Shown in pieces: positions 17,028 to 23,169 of a stretch of DNA of 23,169 nt; position 1 is the stretch's first letter, and the number at the start of each line of letters is the position of its first letter. Below the pieces are notes generated by a model. That model was given only the letters and a program-made list of their open reading frames with translations. It was not told the origin of the DNA and did no database searches. The stretch is from positions 1 through 23,169 of the forward strand of contig CAYYNP010000154.1 of NCBI GenBank assembly GCA_964472545.1, in the 5' to 3' direction. The stretch is from CAYYNP01 sp964472545. Lineage in GTDB: Bacteria; Planctomycetota; Planctomycetia; Pirellulales; Thermoguttaceae. Position numbers and translations under genes: made by a program.

Positions 17028-17945
17028 CTAGCCTGTCGGCGCGTCTGGTGTCTCTTCTGGTGCTGCGGCGGACGCTCGAAGCCGGTAGACGTCGAGCCGC
17101 TGGGGCCCGTCGCGGCCTTCGAGTGTTCCGTGGAGTGCCACGTACTGCTTTAGCCGGACGATCTTCTCTTCCGCCAACAACTCACCGGGAGCGTTGGTGC
17201 TCGGCGCTCGGCCCCAGAAGACGCTCGTTCCGCCGCGCGTGACCAACGTGTAGCTACACTCGCCCTCGTAGTTCGGCGACAACGGGTCCGAGGGCACGAT
17301 CCGCACGAAGTCGAACTCGTCCCACGCTTCGGCCAACGTCGCCAAAACCTCCGCTCCGCCACTCACGCGCGCGTCGCCCCAACTCTCGCCGACCGTGCCA
17401 ATCGGCGTGGTGCGTACGTTGGCCAGCGTCGGATAGCGAGCGATTTCGACCGGGGAGAAGTCGCCTCGCGGCAACAACACGCCCTGCGCGTCGATCGGCA
17501 GCAACTCGCCACGCAGTTCGACCATGCAGATCGGCCGACGGTACTGAAGCGCGACCTCTACCCGCGCCGGATGGCACTTCCGCACGTAGAGCACTTTGGC
17601 CACCCAGGGATGCGAAGCGAAGGCGTCGGCGATCCGCTTGGCCAGTTCGTCGTCCATGATCGACAACGGACCGTCGAGACTGGCGTTGCGAATGACCTCC
17701 GCCGGAACGTCCGTGCGGATCCAGTCCGGCCGCGGCGTGACGACCTCGACGCGATCGGCGGTAACGACGTAATCGTCCGACGAGAGAACGTATCCGCCCA
17801 CGCGATCCCAGACAAACCCCCAAACACCCAAGAACGCCACCACCAAGATCACGGTCAGCGTCACCGCCCGGCCCGGCCCTTGCAGATACGCCGCCGCCTC
17901 GGCCCATCGAGACGCCGATTCCCGACTTCTCTTCTTCGCGCTCAT
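17028..17945 (-). CDS. ftsQ: FtsQ-like cell division protein
   Basis: The 305-residue protein has the FtsQ plan: a short cytoplasmic N-terminus, one membrane helix at about 28-46, then a periplasmic POTRA-like region (about 66-137) with the typical pattern ending HPWVAKVLYVRKCHPARVEV, and a beta domain after it. FtsQ links early and late division proteins in the periplasm. Sequence conservation in this family is weak, so the call rests on layout, the POTRA pattern and the position after murC and murB. It is last in the operon; ftsA and ftsZ, which often follow, are absent and csrA comes instead on the other strand. The ATG at 17945 has no clear Shine-Dalgarno sequence; a 77-base heptamer array lies directly upstream. 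Confidence 0.72.
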   Translation of the reverse strand: MSAKKRSRESASRWAEAAAYLQGPGRAVTLTVILVVAFLGVWGFVWDRVGGYVLSSDDYVVTADRVEVVTPRPDWIRTDVPAEVIRNASLDGPLSIMDDELAKRIADAFASHPWVAKVLYVRKCHPARVEVALQYRRPICMVELRGELLPIDAQGVLLPRGDFSPVEIARYPTLANVRTTPIGTVGESWGDARVSGGAEVLATLAEAWDEFDFVRIVPSDPLSPNYEGECSYTLVTRGGTSVFWGRAPSTNAPGELLAEEKIVRLKQYVALHGTLEGRDGPQRLDVYRLRASAAAPEETPDAPTG

Positions 17946-17953
17946 ACTCAGTG

Positions 17954-18030
17954 GACTGCCTATCGCCTGGTTCTAACCGCCTACTGCCCACCGCCTACCG
18001 CCCACAGTCTACCGCCTACTGCCCACTGCT
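17954..18030 (-). repeat. Heptamer tandem array C (coding-strand consensus GGCRGTR)
   Basis: Eleven consecutive 7-base units fill the whole gap between the murB stop (18031) and the ftsQ start. On the + strand they read GACTGCC, TATCGCC, TGGTTCT, AACCGCC, TACTGCC, CACCGCC, TACCGCC, CACAGTC, TACCGCC, TACTGCC and CACTGCT. The period is kept even through the two divergent units. It is transcribed within the murC-murB-ftsQ operon and is the clearest of the arrays in this window. Confidence 0.85.
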
Positions 18031-18909
18031 TCACCAAATCTCCAACTCCCTCTCCAACTCCACTCCCAACCGATCGCGGACCTGATTGCGAACCAGGTCG
18101 ATCAAACGAATCACGTCCTGGCTGGTACACTCGGGCTCGGCGACGATGAAGTTGGCGTGGCGGTCGCTGACTACGGCGCCGCCGATCCGCGTGCCCTTCA
18201 GCCCGGCCTGGTCGATCAGTTCGCCGGCCGAGGCGCCGCGAGGATTGCGGAACACGCAACCGGCACATTGGTGGCCCATCGGCTGGGAGGCCTTCTTGAT
18301 GATCCAGTGCTTCTGCATCCGCCGGGCCAACTCGCGGGGTTCCTCCGGCTGGAGCGAGAGCTTGGCTTCGAGGATCACCGGCTCGTCGAGGCTGCTCTGA
18401 CGGTAGCCGAAGACCAACTCGTCGCGTCGCCGCGTCCGCAGTTCGCCGGAGTCGGTGATCACGGTGGCCTCGGTGACCCACTGGCCGATGTCGCTGCCGT
18501 GGGCGCCGGTGTTGCCGCGCAGGGCGCCGCCGAGCGTGCCGGGAATGCCGATCAACGTTTCCAGCCCGGCCAGGCCCTGATGCACGGCGGTCGTGATCAC
18601 GCGCCCCAACGCGGCCCCGCCGCCGGCCGTGACCGAGCCACCGTCGAGTTCGATCTTCTCGAACGCCGGATGCAGCAACCTCACAACCATCCCGCTGACG
18701 CCTTCATCGCGGACCAGGATGTTCGAACCGCGGCCCAATAGCCGTACGGGCACTGCCTCCTGGTGGCAGCGTTGGATCAGCGCAATCAGTTGCTCCACGT
18801 CGGTCGGCTCGGCAAGATACTCCGCCGGCCCGCCAAGCTGGAACCACGTGTGCATTGCCAGCGGCTCATCCGGCCGCACGATCGCCTCGAAATCGGTCGT
18901 TACACCCAT
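18031..18909 (-). CDS. murB: UDP-N-acetylenolpyruvoylglucosamine reductase
   Basis: The 292-residue flavoprotein reduces UDP-GlcNAc-enolpyruvate to UDP-MurNAc with NADPH. FAD-binding motifs are LLGRGSNILVRD (57-68) and GIPGTLGGALRGNTGAHG (121-138). Catalytic-region motifs are FGYRQS (167-172) and AGCVFRNP (216-223), with Cys218 where many MurB proteins have the proton-donating Ser. The C-terminus ends LERELEIW. Length and the lack of an insert after GYR suggest a type II MurB. ATG 18909 was chosen; GGAGGA lies 12 bases upstream, rather far, whereas an in-frame ATT two codons earlier has ideal spacing. It follows murC by 32 bases and precedes ftsQ by 85 bases, so the three form one operon. Confidence 0.95.
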   Translation of the reverse strand: MGVTTDFEAIVRPDEPLAMHTWFQLGGPAEYLAEPTDVEQLIALIQRCHQEAVPVRLLGRGSNILVRDEGVSGMVVRLLHPAFEKIELDGGSVTAGGGAALGRVITTAVHQGLAGLETLIGIPGTLGGALRGNTGAHGSDIGQWVTEATVITDSGELRTRRRDELVFGYRQSSLDEPVILEAKLSLQPEEPRELARRMQKHWIIKKASQPMGHQCAGCVFRNPRGASAGELIDQAGLKGTRIGGAVVSDRHANFIVAEPECTSQDVIRLIDLVRNQVRDRLGVELERELEIW

Positions 18910-18941
18910 GGCAATGTCGTTTCCTCCAAGTGCGGATGTCG

Positions 18942-20372
18942 TCAGGCCGCCGGCCGCCGGCGAAGCAATGGCTGGAGGCCCTCGGCGATCTTCCGAATGT
19001 CGCCCGCCCCAACGGTCATCAATACGTCGCCCGGTACCAGGTCGGTTCGTAGCCGTTGGGTAATCTGGTCGCACGCGTGACAGTCGGGCACCTCAACGCC
19101 CGGCCGGCGGATCAGCCGTGCCAAATCGGCCGAGGTTACCTCCCCGCAAACCGGGGGTTTCTCTCGCGCACGAAAAATCTCCGCCACGAACACCCTGTCG
19201 GCATTTTGCAGACTCGCCGCCAGTTCCCCCAGCAAGTGGTCGGTTCGCGACACCTGGTGGGGCTGAAACACACACCAGAGCCGCCGATCCGGGAACATCT
19301 GCCGCGCGGCGGCCAACGCGGCAGACACCTCCGTCGGGTGGTGGGCAAAATCGTCCAACAACGTCACGCCGCCGAAACAGCCAAGCGTTTCCAGGCGGCG
19401 GCGCAGGCCGGCAAATCCGCTCAGCAGCCGGCCAATCTCGCCCGGCTCGACGCCATTCTCCCACACCAACGCCGCCGCGGCCAGGGCGTTGAACACGTTG
19501 TGGCGGCCGGGCACTTGCAACCGCACGTCGCACAGCCGCCGCCAGTGACGGTGGATCGCAAAGGCGTAGCGTCCTTGGCGTATGGTGAGATTCCGTGCAG
19601 ACCACTCCACGTTACCCTCCACATCAAAACCCTCCACCCGGCACGACAGGTCGGCCACGATCTGCCCCGTGGGGACACAATCGGCCCGGGCCAGCAGCAG
19701 GCCGTCCGGCGGCACGGTGCGGGCGAACCGCGCAAACGCCCGATGAAGCTGCTGGGGCGACCGGTAATAGTCGAAATGATCCGGTTCGATGCCCAGGATC
19801 GCCGCGTGCCGAGGGCGCAAGTGCAGAAAATTCTCGCGATACTCGCACGCCTCGACCAACATCAACTCGCTCGCGCCGGCACGTCCTCCCGACGCCTGGC
19901 CCAGCGGCGTTGCACCGCAGGCAACCGTTGGGTCAAGGCCGGCATTGGCCAGCACGTGGGCCGCCATCGCCGTGGTCGTCGATTTTCCGTGCGTGCCGGC
20001 TACCGCCACTCCGTGCTTCTGGTCCATCAGCCGCCCGATCATCTGGAAGTAGCTCAGCGTGGGGATGCCCAACTCCGTTGCACGCTTTCGTTCGGGATTG
20101 TCGGCCGGTACCGCGTCGCTGGCTACGACCAGTTCCGTATCCGGCGCAAGGTTCTCCGCCGAGTGCCCCGTGCAGAGTCGAACCCCCGCCGCTGCCAACG
20201 CGTGCCCGGGCGAAAGCACCATGTCCGAACCGCTGAGTCTCCAGCCCCATCCCAACAGCACGTCGGCCAGCGCCCGCATCCCCGAACCGGCGACGCCGAC
20301 CAGATGCGCGCGCCGCGGAGAACGATCGCGGCGCGTCAAAGCCAGGCCTTCAAAGAGCGGTGCCGATTCCAT
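18942..20372 (-). CDS. murC: UDP-N-acetylmuramate--L-alanine ligase
   Basis: The 476-residue Mur ligase joins L-Ala to UDP-MurNAc with ATP, the first step of peptide-stem synthesis in the cytoplasm. The N-terminal nucleotide-sugar domain has HLVGVAGSGMRALADVL (23-39). The ATP P-loop is GTHGKSTTT (126-134). The central domain has EACEYRENFL and GIEPDHFDYY (~174-203), and DDFAHHPTE marks the C-terminal part. The related ligase Mpl is an alternative from sequence type, but the neighbouring murB and ftsQ favour MurC. The ATG at 20372 gives a normal N-terminus; no strong Shine-Dalgarno sequence precedes it. It is the first gene of the operon, with a good promoter at 20430-20458 and a palindrome in the leader. 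Confidence 0.93.
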   Translation of the reverse strand: MESAPLFEGLALTRRDRSPRRAHLVGVAGSGMRALADVLLGWGWRLSGSDMVLSPGHALAAAGVRLCTGHSAENLAPDTELVVASDAVPADNPERKRATELGIPTLSYFQMIGRLMDQKHGVAVAGTHGKSTTTAMAAHVLANAGLDPTVACGATPLGQASGGRAGASELMLVEACEYRENFLHLRPRHAAILGIEPDHFDYYRSPQQLHRAFARFARTVPPDGLLLARADCVPTGQIVADLSCRVEGFDVEGNVEWSARNLTIRQGRYAFAIHRHWRRLCDVRLQVPGRHNVFNALAAAALVWENGVEPGEIGRLLSGFAGLRRRLETLGCFGGVTLLDDFAHHPTEVSAALAAARQMFPDRRLWCVFQPHQVSRTDHLLGELAASLQNADRVFVAEIFRAREKPPVCGEVTSADLARLIRRPGVEVPDCHACDQITQRLRTDLVPGDVLMTVGAGDIRKIAEGLQPLLRRRPAA

Positions 20373-20401
20373 GGACTTCGCGTCGTGTCGGTGTTGTCCG
20401 T

Positions 20402-20419
20402 AACACGAGATAACGTGTT
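20402..20419 (-). promoter_or_regulatory. Palindrome in the murC leader
   Basis: On the - strand AACACG, TTATCT and CGTGTT form a perfect 6-base inverted repeat with a 6-base centre. It begins only a few bases after the expected transcription start of the murC promoter, a position typical of a repressor operator or a 5' stabilising hairpin. Confidence 0.4.
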
Positions 20420-20429
20420 CCCCACGAAG

Positions 20430-20458
20430 ATCATACGGATGTACGGGAGGAAGGTCAA
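20430..20458 (-). promoter_or_regulatory. Sigma70-like promoter for the murC-murB-ftsQ operon
   Basis: On the - strand TTGACC (20458-20453) and TATGAT (20435-20430) are separated by exactly 17 bases. Each box matches the consensus in 5 of 6 positions, the best promoter match in the window. The expected start near 20423 gives a leader of about 50 bases to the murC ATG. Confidence 0.6.
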
Positions 20459-20503
20459 CCGAACGGGCCGTTGGCCGAATGCAAGCCGATAACCACAGGC
20501 CTT

Positions 20504-22759
20504 CTACCGCCGCCGCGTCCGCTTCTTTCTGCCGGCCGTCTTCTTTGCGTCCTTCGGCGTACTTCGCTTCTTCGCCTTCTTACGGCCCTTGGCCGGCCGC
20601 TCTGCTTTTCGCTCGACCAGCCGGAAGTCGAGTTCGCGACGTTCCATGTCGACCTGGGCGATGGCCACACGCAGCGGGTCGCCGAGGCGGAAACTGTTGC
20701 CCGAGCGGTAGCCGGATAACGTGTGGCTGGTGCGGTCGAAGGTGTAGTAGTCGTCGACCAGCGAGGCGATGTGTACCAGCCCTTCGGCCGGCAGTTCGGT
20801 GCCCTGCACGAACAGCCCAAAACTCTCCACGCCGGTGACGACCGCGTCCATCTCTTCGCCAATCCGCTCGCTGAAGTACCCCAGCAGTTTCAGCCGGGTC
20901 AGTTCGCGTTCGGCCTTCTCGGCCCGGCGTTCGAGATCGGAACAATGGCGGCCCAGCACGGTGAGTTTGTCGAGATGTTCCGTCGGCTTGCGGCCGGCGA
21001 TCACCGCGTCGATCAGCCGGTGGATCACCAGGTCCGGGTAGCGGCGGATGGGCGAGGTGAAGTGGCAGTAACAGTCGCTGGCCAGGGCGTAGTGGCCCTC
21101 CTCGGCCGGGCTGTATTCGGCCCGTTGCATCGAACGCAGCACGGCGAAGTTGACCGCGTGTTGCTGCGGTTGGCCGGCCACCCGATCGAGCAGCTTCTGC
21201 AACGCGAAGCGATCTTCCAGGCTGCCGGCCTTGAGGCCCAACTCGTTGACGAAATCGGTCAAGGCCTTCATCTTGCGTTCGGCGGGCGGTGCGTGGATGC
21301 GGCGGAGAAACGGCACGCTCCTCTCCCGCAACTCGTCGGCCACCGCTTCGTTGGCCGCCAGCATGAACTCCTCGATGATCTGATGGCTCTCGGTGTGCTC
21401 GACGGCACGTGCCCCGGCCACGCGGCCTTGGCGGTCGAGTTCCACTTTGACCTCCGGCATGGTCAACTCCAGCGCTCCCCGCTCCGCTCGCCGCCGGCGG
21501 AGGATCATCGCCAGCGTGTGCATCCGGCCGAGCAAATCGTGGACCTTCGCGCCGAGTTTACGCCGCCAGGGGCCCGGCTCGGCCAGGAACTCGTCGACCT
21601 GCTCGTACGTCAGCCGCTTGTTGCTCTTGATCGCCGCCGAGTGCAGATCGGTCGCCACGCGTTGGCCTTCGGCGGTGAATTCGATGAGCGCCGTCTTGGT
21701 GAAGCGGACCTTCCGCGGCTGGAGACTGGCCAGCCCGTTGGAGATCACCTCCGGCAACATCGGGATCACACGGTCGGGCAGATAGACGCTGGTCGATCGG
21801 GCGAGCGCTTCGCGGTCGAGCGTCGACTTCGGCCGCACGAAATGCGACACGTCGGCGATGTGTACACCCAGCCGCCAGTGGCCGTTGTCGAGCTGCGTCA
21901 GCGAAATTGCGTCGTCGAAGTCCCGCGCGTCGGCCGGGTCGATGGTCAGCGTCGTTTCGGCGGTCAGATCGAGCCGGCCGTCGCCGATGGTCTCGTCGAA
22001 CGTTTCGGTCTGGTTCCGGGCCTCGTCCAGAGCGTCTTCCGGATACTCCTCCGGCAGGCCGAACTCGCGGATGATCGAGAGCGTATCGACCCCCGGCTTG
22101 CCACGCGGCCCGAGCACCTCGACGATTACTCCCTCGCCCTCGCGAATCGGCGAGGGGAAACGGAGCATCTCGAAGACGACCTTGTCGTCCGGTCGGGCAT
22201 CCTTGGCCCCGGCGTCGCCGACGCGAATCGGCTCGGCGAACATCGTGCCGTCGACGCGGACGTAGCCGGCCGTTTCGGCCTCGATGTACGTGCCCACGAA
22301 ACGGTAGGTCTGCCGTTCGAGCACCTCGACGATTTCGCCCCGCGGCCCAGGATCGCGGGGGCGCTGCTTCAGCAGTTGCACCTGCACGACGTCGCCGGTG
22401 GCGGCGTCGCCGGCCCGTTTGGCGGGAATGTAGATGTCTTTGACCTCCGCAGCGGCCGCTTCCTCGCCCGAGGGCGGTGCGCCGGACGGCGTGACGAAGC
22501 CGAAGCCCTTTTCGTGCCGCCGGAAACCGCCCACGATGCGGTTGCCCTTCGGCTCGGCCGCAACGGCCGGCTGTACGAGATGGTTCGCCCCATAGGCGAG
22601 CTGCCCACGGCGGACGAGTTGCTTGATCGCGCGTTTCACCTCGACCGCCCGGTCTTTCGGTACGCTCAGCCGTTTGGCGATCACCCGCGGCTTGACCGGC
22701 CGGTAATTGCGACGGGCAACGAAATCGAGGATCTGTTGTTGGAGGTTGGGGTTTTGCAT
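20504..22759 (-). CDS. rnr: Ribonuclease R
   Basis: The 751-residue protein is a 3'-5' exoribonuclease of the RNase II/R family, which degrades structured RNA processively. It has an N-terminal winged-helix part (about 1-65), cold-shock OB domains (about 75-225), the RNB catalytic domain from about 260, and an S1 domain (about 625-710). The catalytic acids are Asp274, Asp280, Asp282 and Asp283 in TIDPADARDFDDA, matching the E. coli RNase R set, and HFTSPIRRYPDLVIHRL lies late in RNB. The winged helix and the Lys/Arg-rich tail of ~40 residues favour RNase R over RNase II. The ATG at 22759 gives the family N-terminus (MQNPNLQQQILDFVARRNY); the frame continues upstream only through the heptamer array. 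No Shine-Dalgarno sequence is visible. murC starts 131 bases downstream under its own promoter. Confidence 0.95.
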   Translation of the reverse strand: MQNPNLQQQILDFVARRNYRPVKPRVIAKRLSVPKDRAVEVKRAIKQLVRRGQLAYGANHLVQPAVAAEPKGNRIVGGFRRHEKGFGFVTPSGAPPSGEEAAAAEVKDIYIPAKRAGDAATGDVVQVQLLKQRPRDPGPRGEIVEVLERQTYRFVGTYIEAETAGYVRVDGTMFAEPIRVGDAGAKDARPDDKVVFEMLRFPSPIREGEGVIVEVLGPRGKPGVDTLSIIREFGLPEEYPEDALDEARNQTETFDETIGDGRLDLTAETTLTIDPADARDFDDAISLTQLDNGHWRLGVHIADVSHFVRPKSTLDREALARSTSVYLPDRVIPMLPEVISNGLASLQPRKVRFTKTALIEFTAEGQRVATDLHSAAIKSNKRLTYEQVDEFLAEPGPWRRKLGAKVHDLLGRMHTLAMILRRRRAERGALELTMPEVKVELDRQGRVAGARAVEHTESHQIIEEFMLAANEAVADELRERSVPFLRRIHAPPAERKMKALTDFVNELGLKAGSLEDRFALQKLLDRVAGQPQQHAVNFAVLRSMQRAEYSPAEEGHYALASDCYCHFTSPIRRYPDLVIHRLIDAVIAGRKPTEHLDKLTVLGRHCSDLERRAEKAERELTRLKLLGYFSERIGEEMDAVVTGVESFGLFVQGTELPAEGLVHIASLVDDYYTFDRTSHTLSGYRSGNSFRLGDPLRVAIAQVDMERRELDFRLVERKAERPAKGRKKAKKRSTPKDAKKTAGRKKRTRRR

Positions 22760-22775
22760 GGGATTGATGGTCGAG

Positions 22776-22831
22776 GTTGGGAGTCGGGAGTGGGGAGTGG
22801 GGAGTTGGGAGTGGATGCTTCGGAGTTGGAG
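22776..22831 (+). repeat. Heptamer tandem array D (consensus GTKGGGA)
   Basis: Units are GTTGGGA, GTCGGGA, GTGGGGA, GTGGGGA, GTTGGGA, then the degenerate GTGGATG, CTTCGGA and GTTGGAG. It begins 16 bases upstream of the rnr ATG (rnr is on the - strand). Confidence 0.75.
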
Positions 22832-23079
22832 GTTTCGGGGGCCGGGCTTGTGCGATGGGGGGAGTTGTCGGACGGCGGTGTTTCTGCGTTCTTCCGGATG
22901 AGTGTAGGACTTCACAGAGTTAAGGAGACCAAGCGTCCATCTCCGGTTCGGGACGCATCTACTGGGAGGCTACGCGAGAACGGGGAACGCCTCGGTCTGT
23001 TCGCACCGGCGTAATCCCGGCGTACGTCCCGGTCCGCACCAGCCGACAACCCAACACCCGTGACCTACCGCCATCGAAC

Positions 23080-23169
23080 TCCCAACTCCCGGCTCCCAAC
23101 TCCCCATTCCCAACAACCCAAACCCAACACCCGGCACACAACACCCCGCTCTCCCCCAACAACCCCCAA
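23080..23169 (+). repeat. Heptamer tandem array E (consensus TCCCAAC), running to the window edge
   Basis: At least twelve units keep a 7-base period: TCCCAAC, TCCCGGC, TCCCAAC, TCCCCAT, TCCCAAC, AACCCAA, ACCCAAC, ACCCGGC, ACACAAC, ACCCCGC, TCTCCCC and CAACAAC, then a partial unit. TCCCAAC is the exact reverse complement of GTTGGGA in array D. The array is cut by the end of the window. Confidence 0.7.

Larger units (their letters stand above)
22760..23169. other. Non-coding region upstream of RNase R
   Basis: These 410 bases hold heptamer arrays D and E in opposite orientation with about 250 bases of ordinary sequence between them (22832-23079). No gene, RNA gene or convincing promoter was recognised; the open frames present mostly translate the repeats. 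The rnr promoter should lie in the middle part. Confidence 0.55.

Noticed and set aside
19056..20492. 478-codon open frame on the + strand opposite murC
   Set aside because: It is a codon-bias shadow of murC, with no Shine-Dalgarno sequence and an Arg/Gln/His-rich translation with no fold-like pattern.
20723..23014. 763-codon open frame on the + strand opposite RNase R
   Set aside because: RNase R is certain in this region. Long antisense frames are expected in GC-rich genes, and this one shows no recognisable domain.
22959..23162. 67-codon frame on the - strand at the right end
   Set aside because: About half of it is translation of heptamer array E (Gly/Trp/Val/Leu pattern from the repeat).

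Overview
The window is about 23 kb of GC-rich bacterial chromosome. It most likely comes from a planctomycete of the Pirellulales type, probably a metagenome or draft contig. This is inferred from the mix of genes: a very large secreted protein joining a DUF6807 domain, five c-type heme sites and a sorbosone-dehydrogenase-like propeller; a secreted HEAT-repeat protein; a large AsmA-like envelope protein; and a murC-murB-ftsQ cluster with no ftsA or ftsZ beside it. Planctomycetes are known to lack FtsZ. No rRNA, tRNA, CRISPR array, transposase or phage gene was recognised. The first ~75 bases are homopolymer-rich and look like a poor contig end.

Layout. (1) 304-4950, + strand: a GT39/ArnT-like membrane glycosyltransferase, then a 1091-residue AsmA-like protein. 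(2) 5184-8209, + strand: a small acidic protein of unknown function, then a translation block of rpmE (L31, zinc-binding form), prfA (RF1) and prmC (the methyltransferase that modifies the RF1 GGQ motif). (3) 8212-16414, - strand: the giant multiheme protein gene followed by the HEAT-repeat gene, both exported. The HEAT gene converges on prmC with two bases between the stop codons. (4) 16415-16792: a 378-base divergent spacer with a direct repeat, a palindrome and a plausible promoter, leading to csrA on the + strand. (5) 17028-20372, - strand: murC, murB and ftsQ, read from a good sigma70-like promoter at 20430-20458. (6) 20504-22759, - strand: RNase R. (7) 22760-23169: non-coding, with two heptamer arrays in opposite orientation.

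The most striking non-coding pattern is a family of short tandem arrays with a strict 7-base period at gene boundaries (1581-1629, 7285-7330, 17954-18030, 22776-22831, 23080-23169). They resemble in design the heptanucleotide STRR repeats described in cyanobacteria. One forms the C-terminal codons of the glycosyltransferase and two sit directly against start codons. A perfect 12-base-arm palindrome lies between prfA and prmC.

Most genes are housekeeping (translation termination, peptidoglycan precursor synthesis, division, RNA decay). The accessory part is the 8-kb multiheme/HEAT pair. I see no defence system and no clearly new multi-gene system. The best candidates for undescribed biology are the five-heme DUF6807 fusion, the small protein at 5184-5516 and the heptamer arrays.
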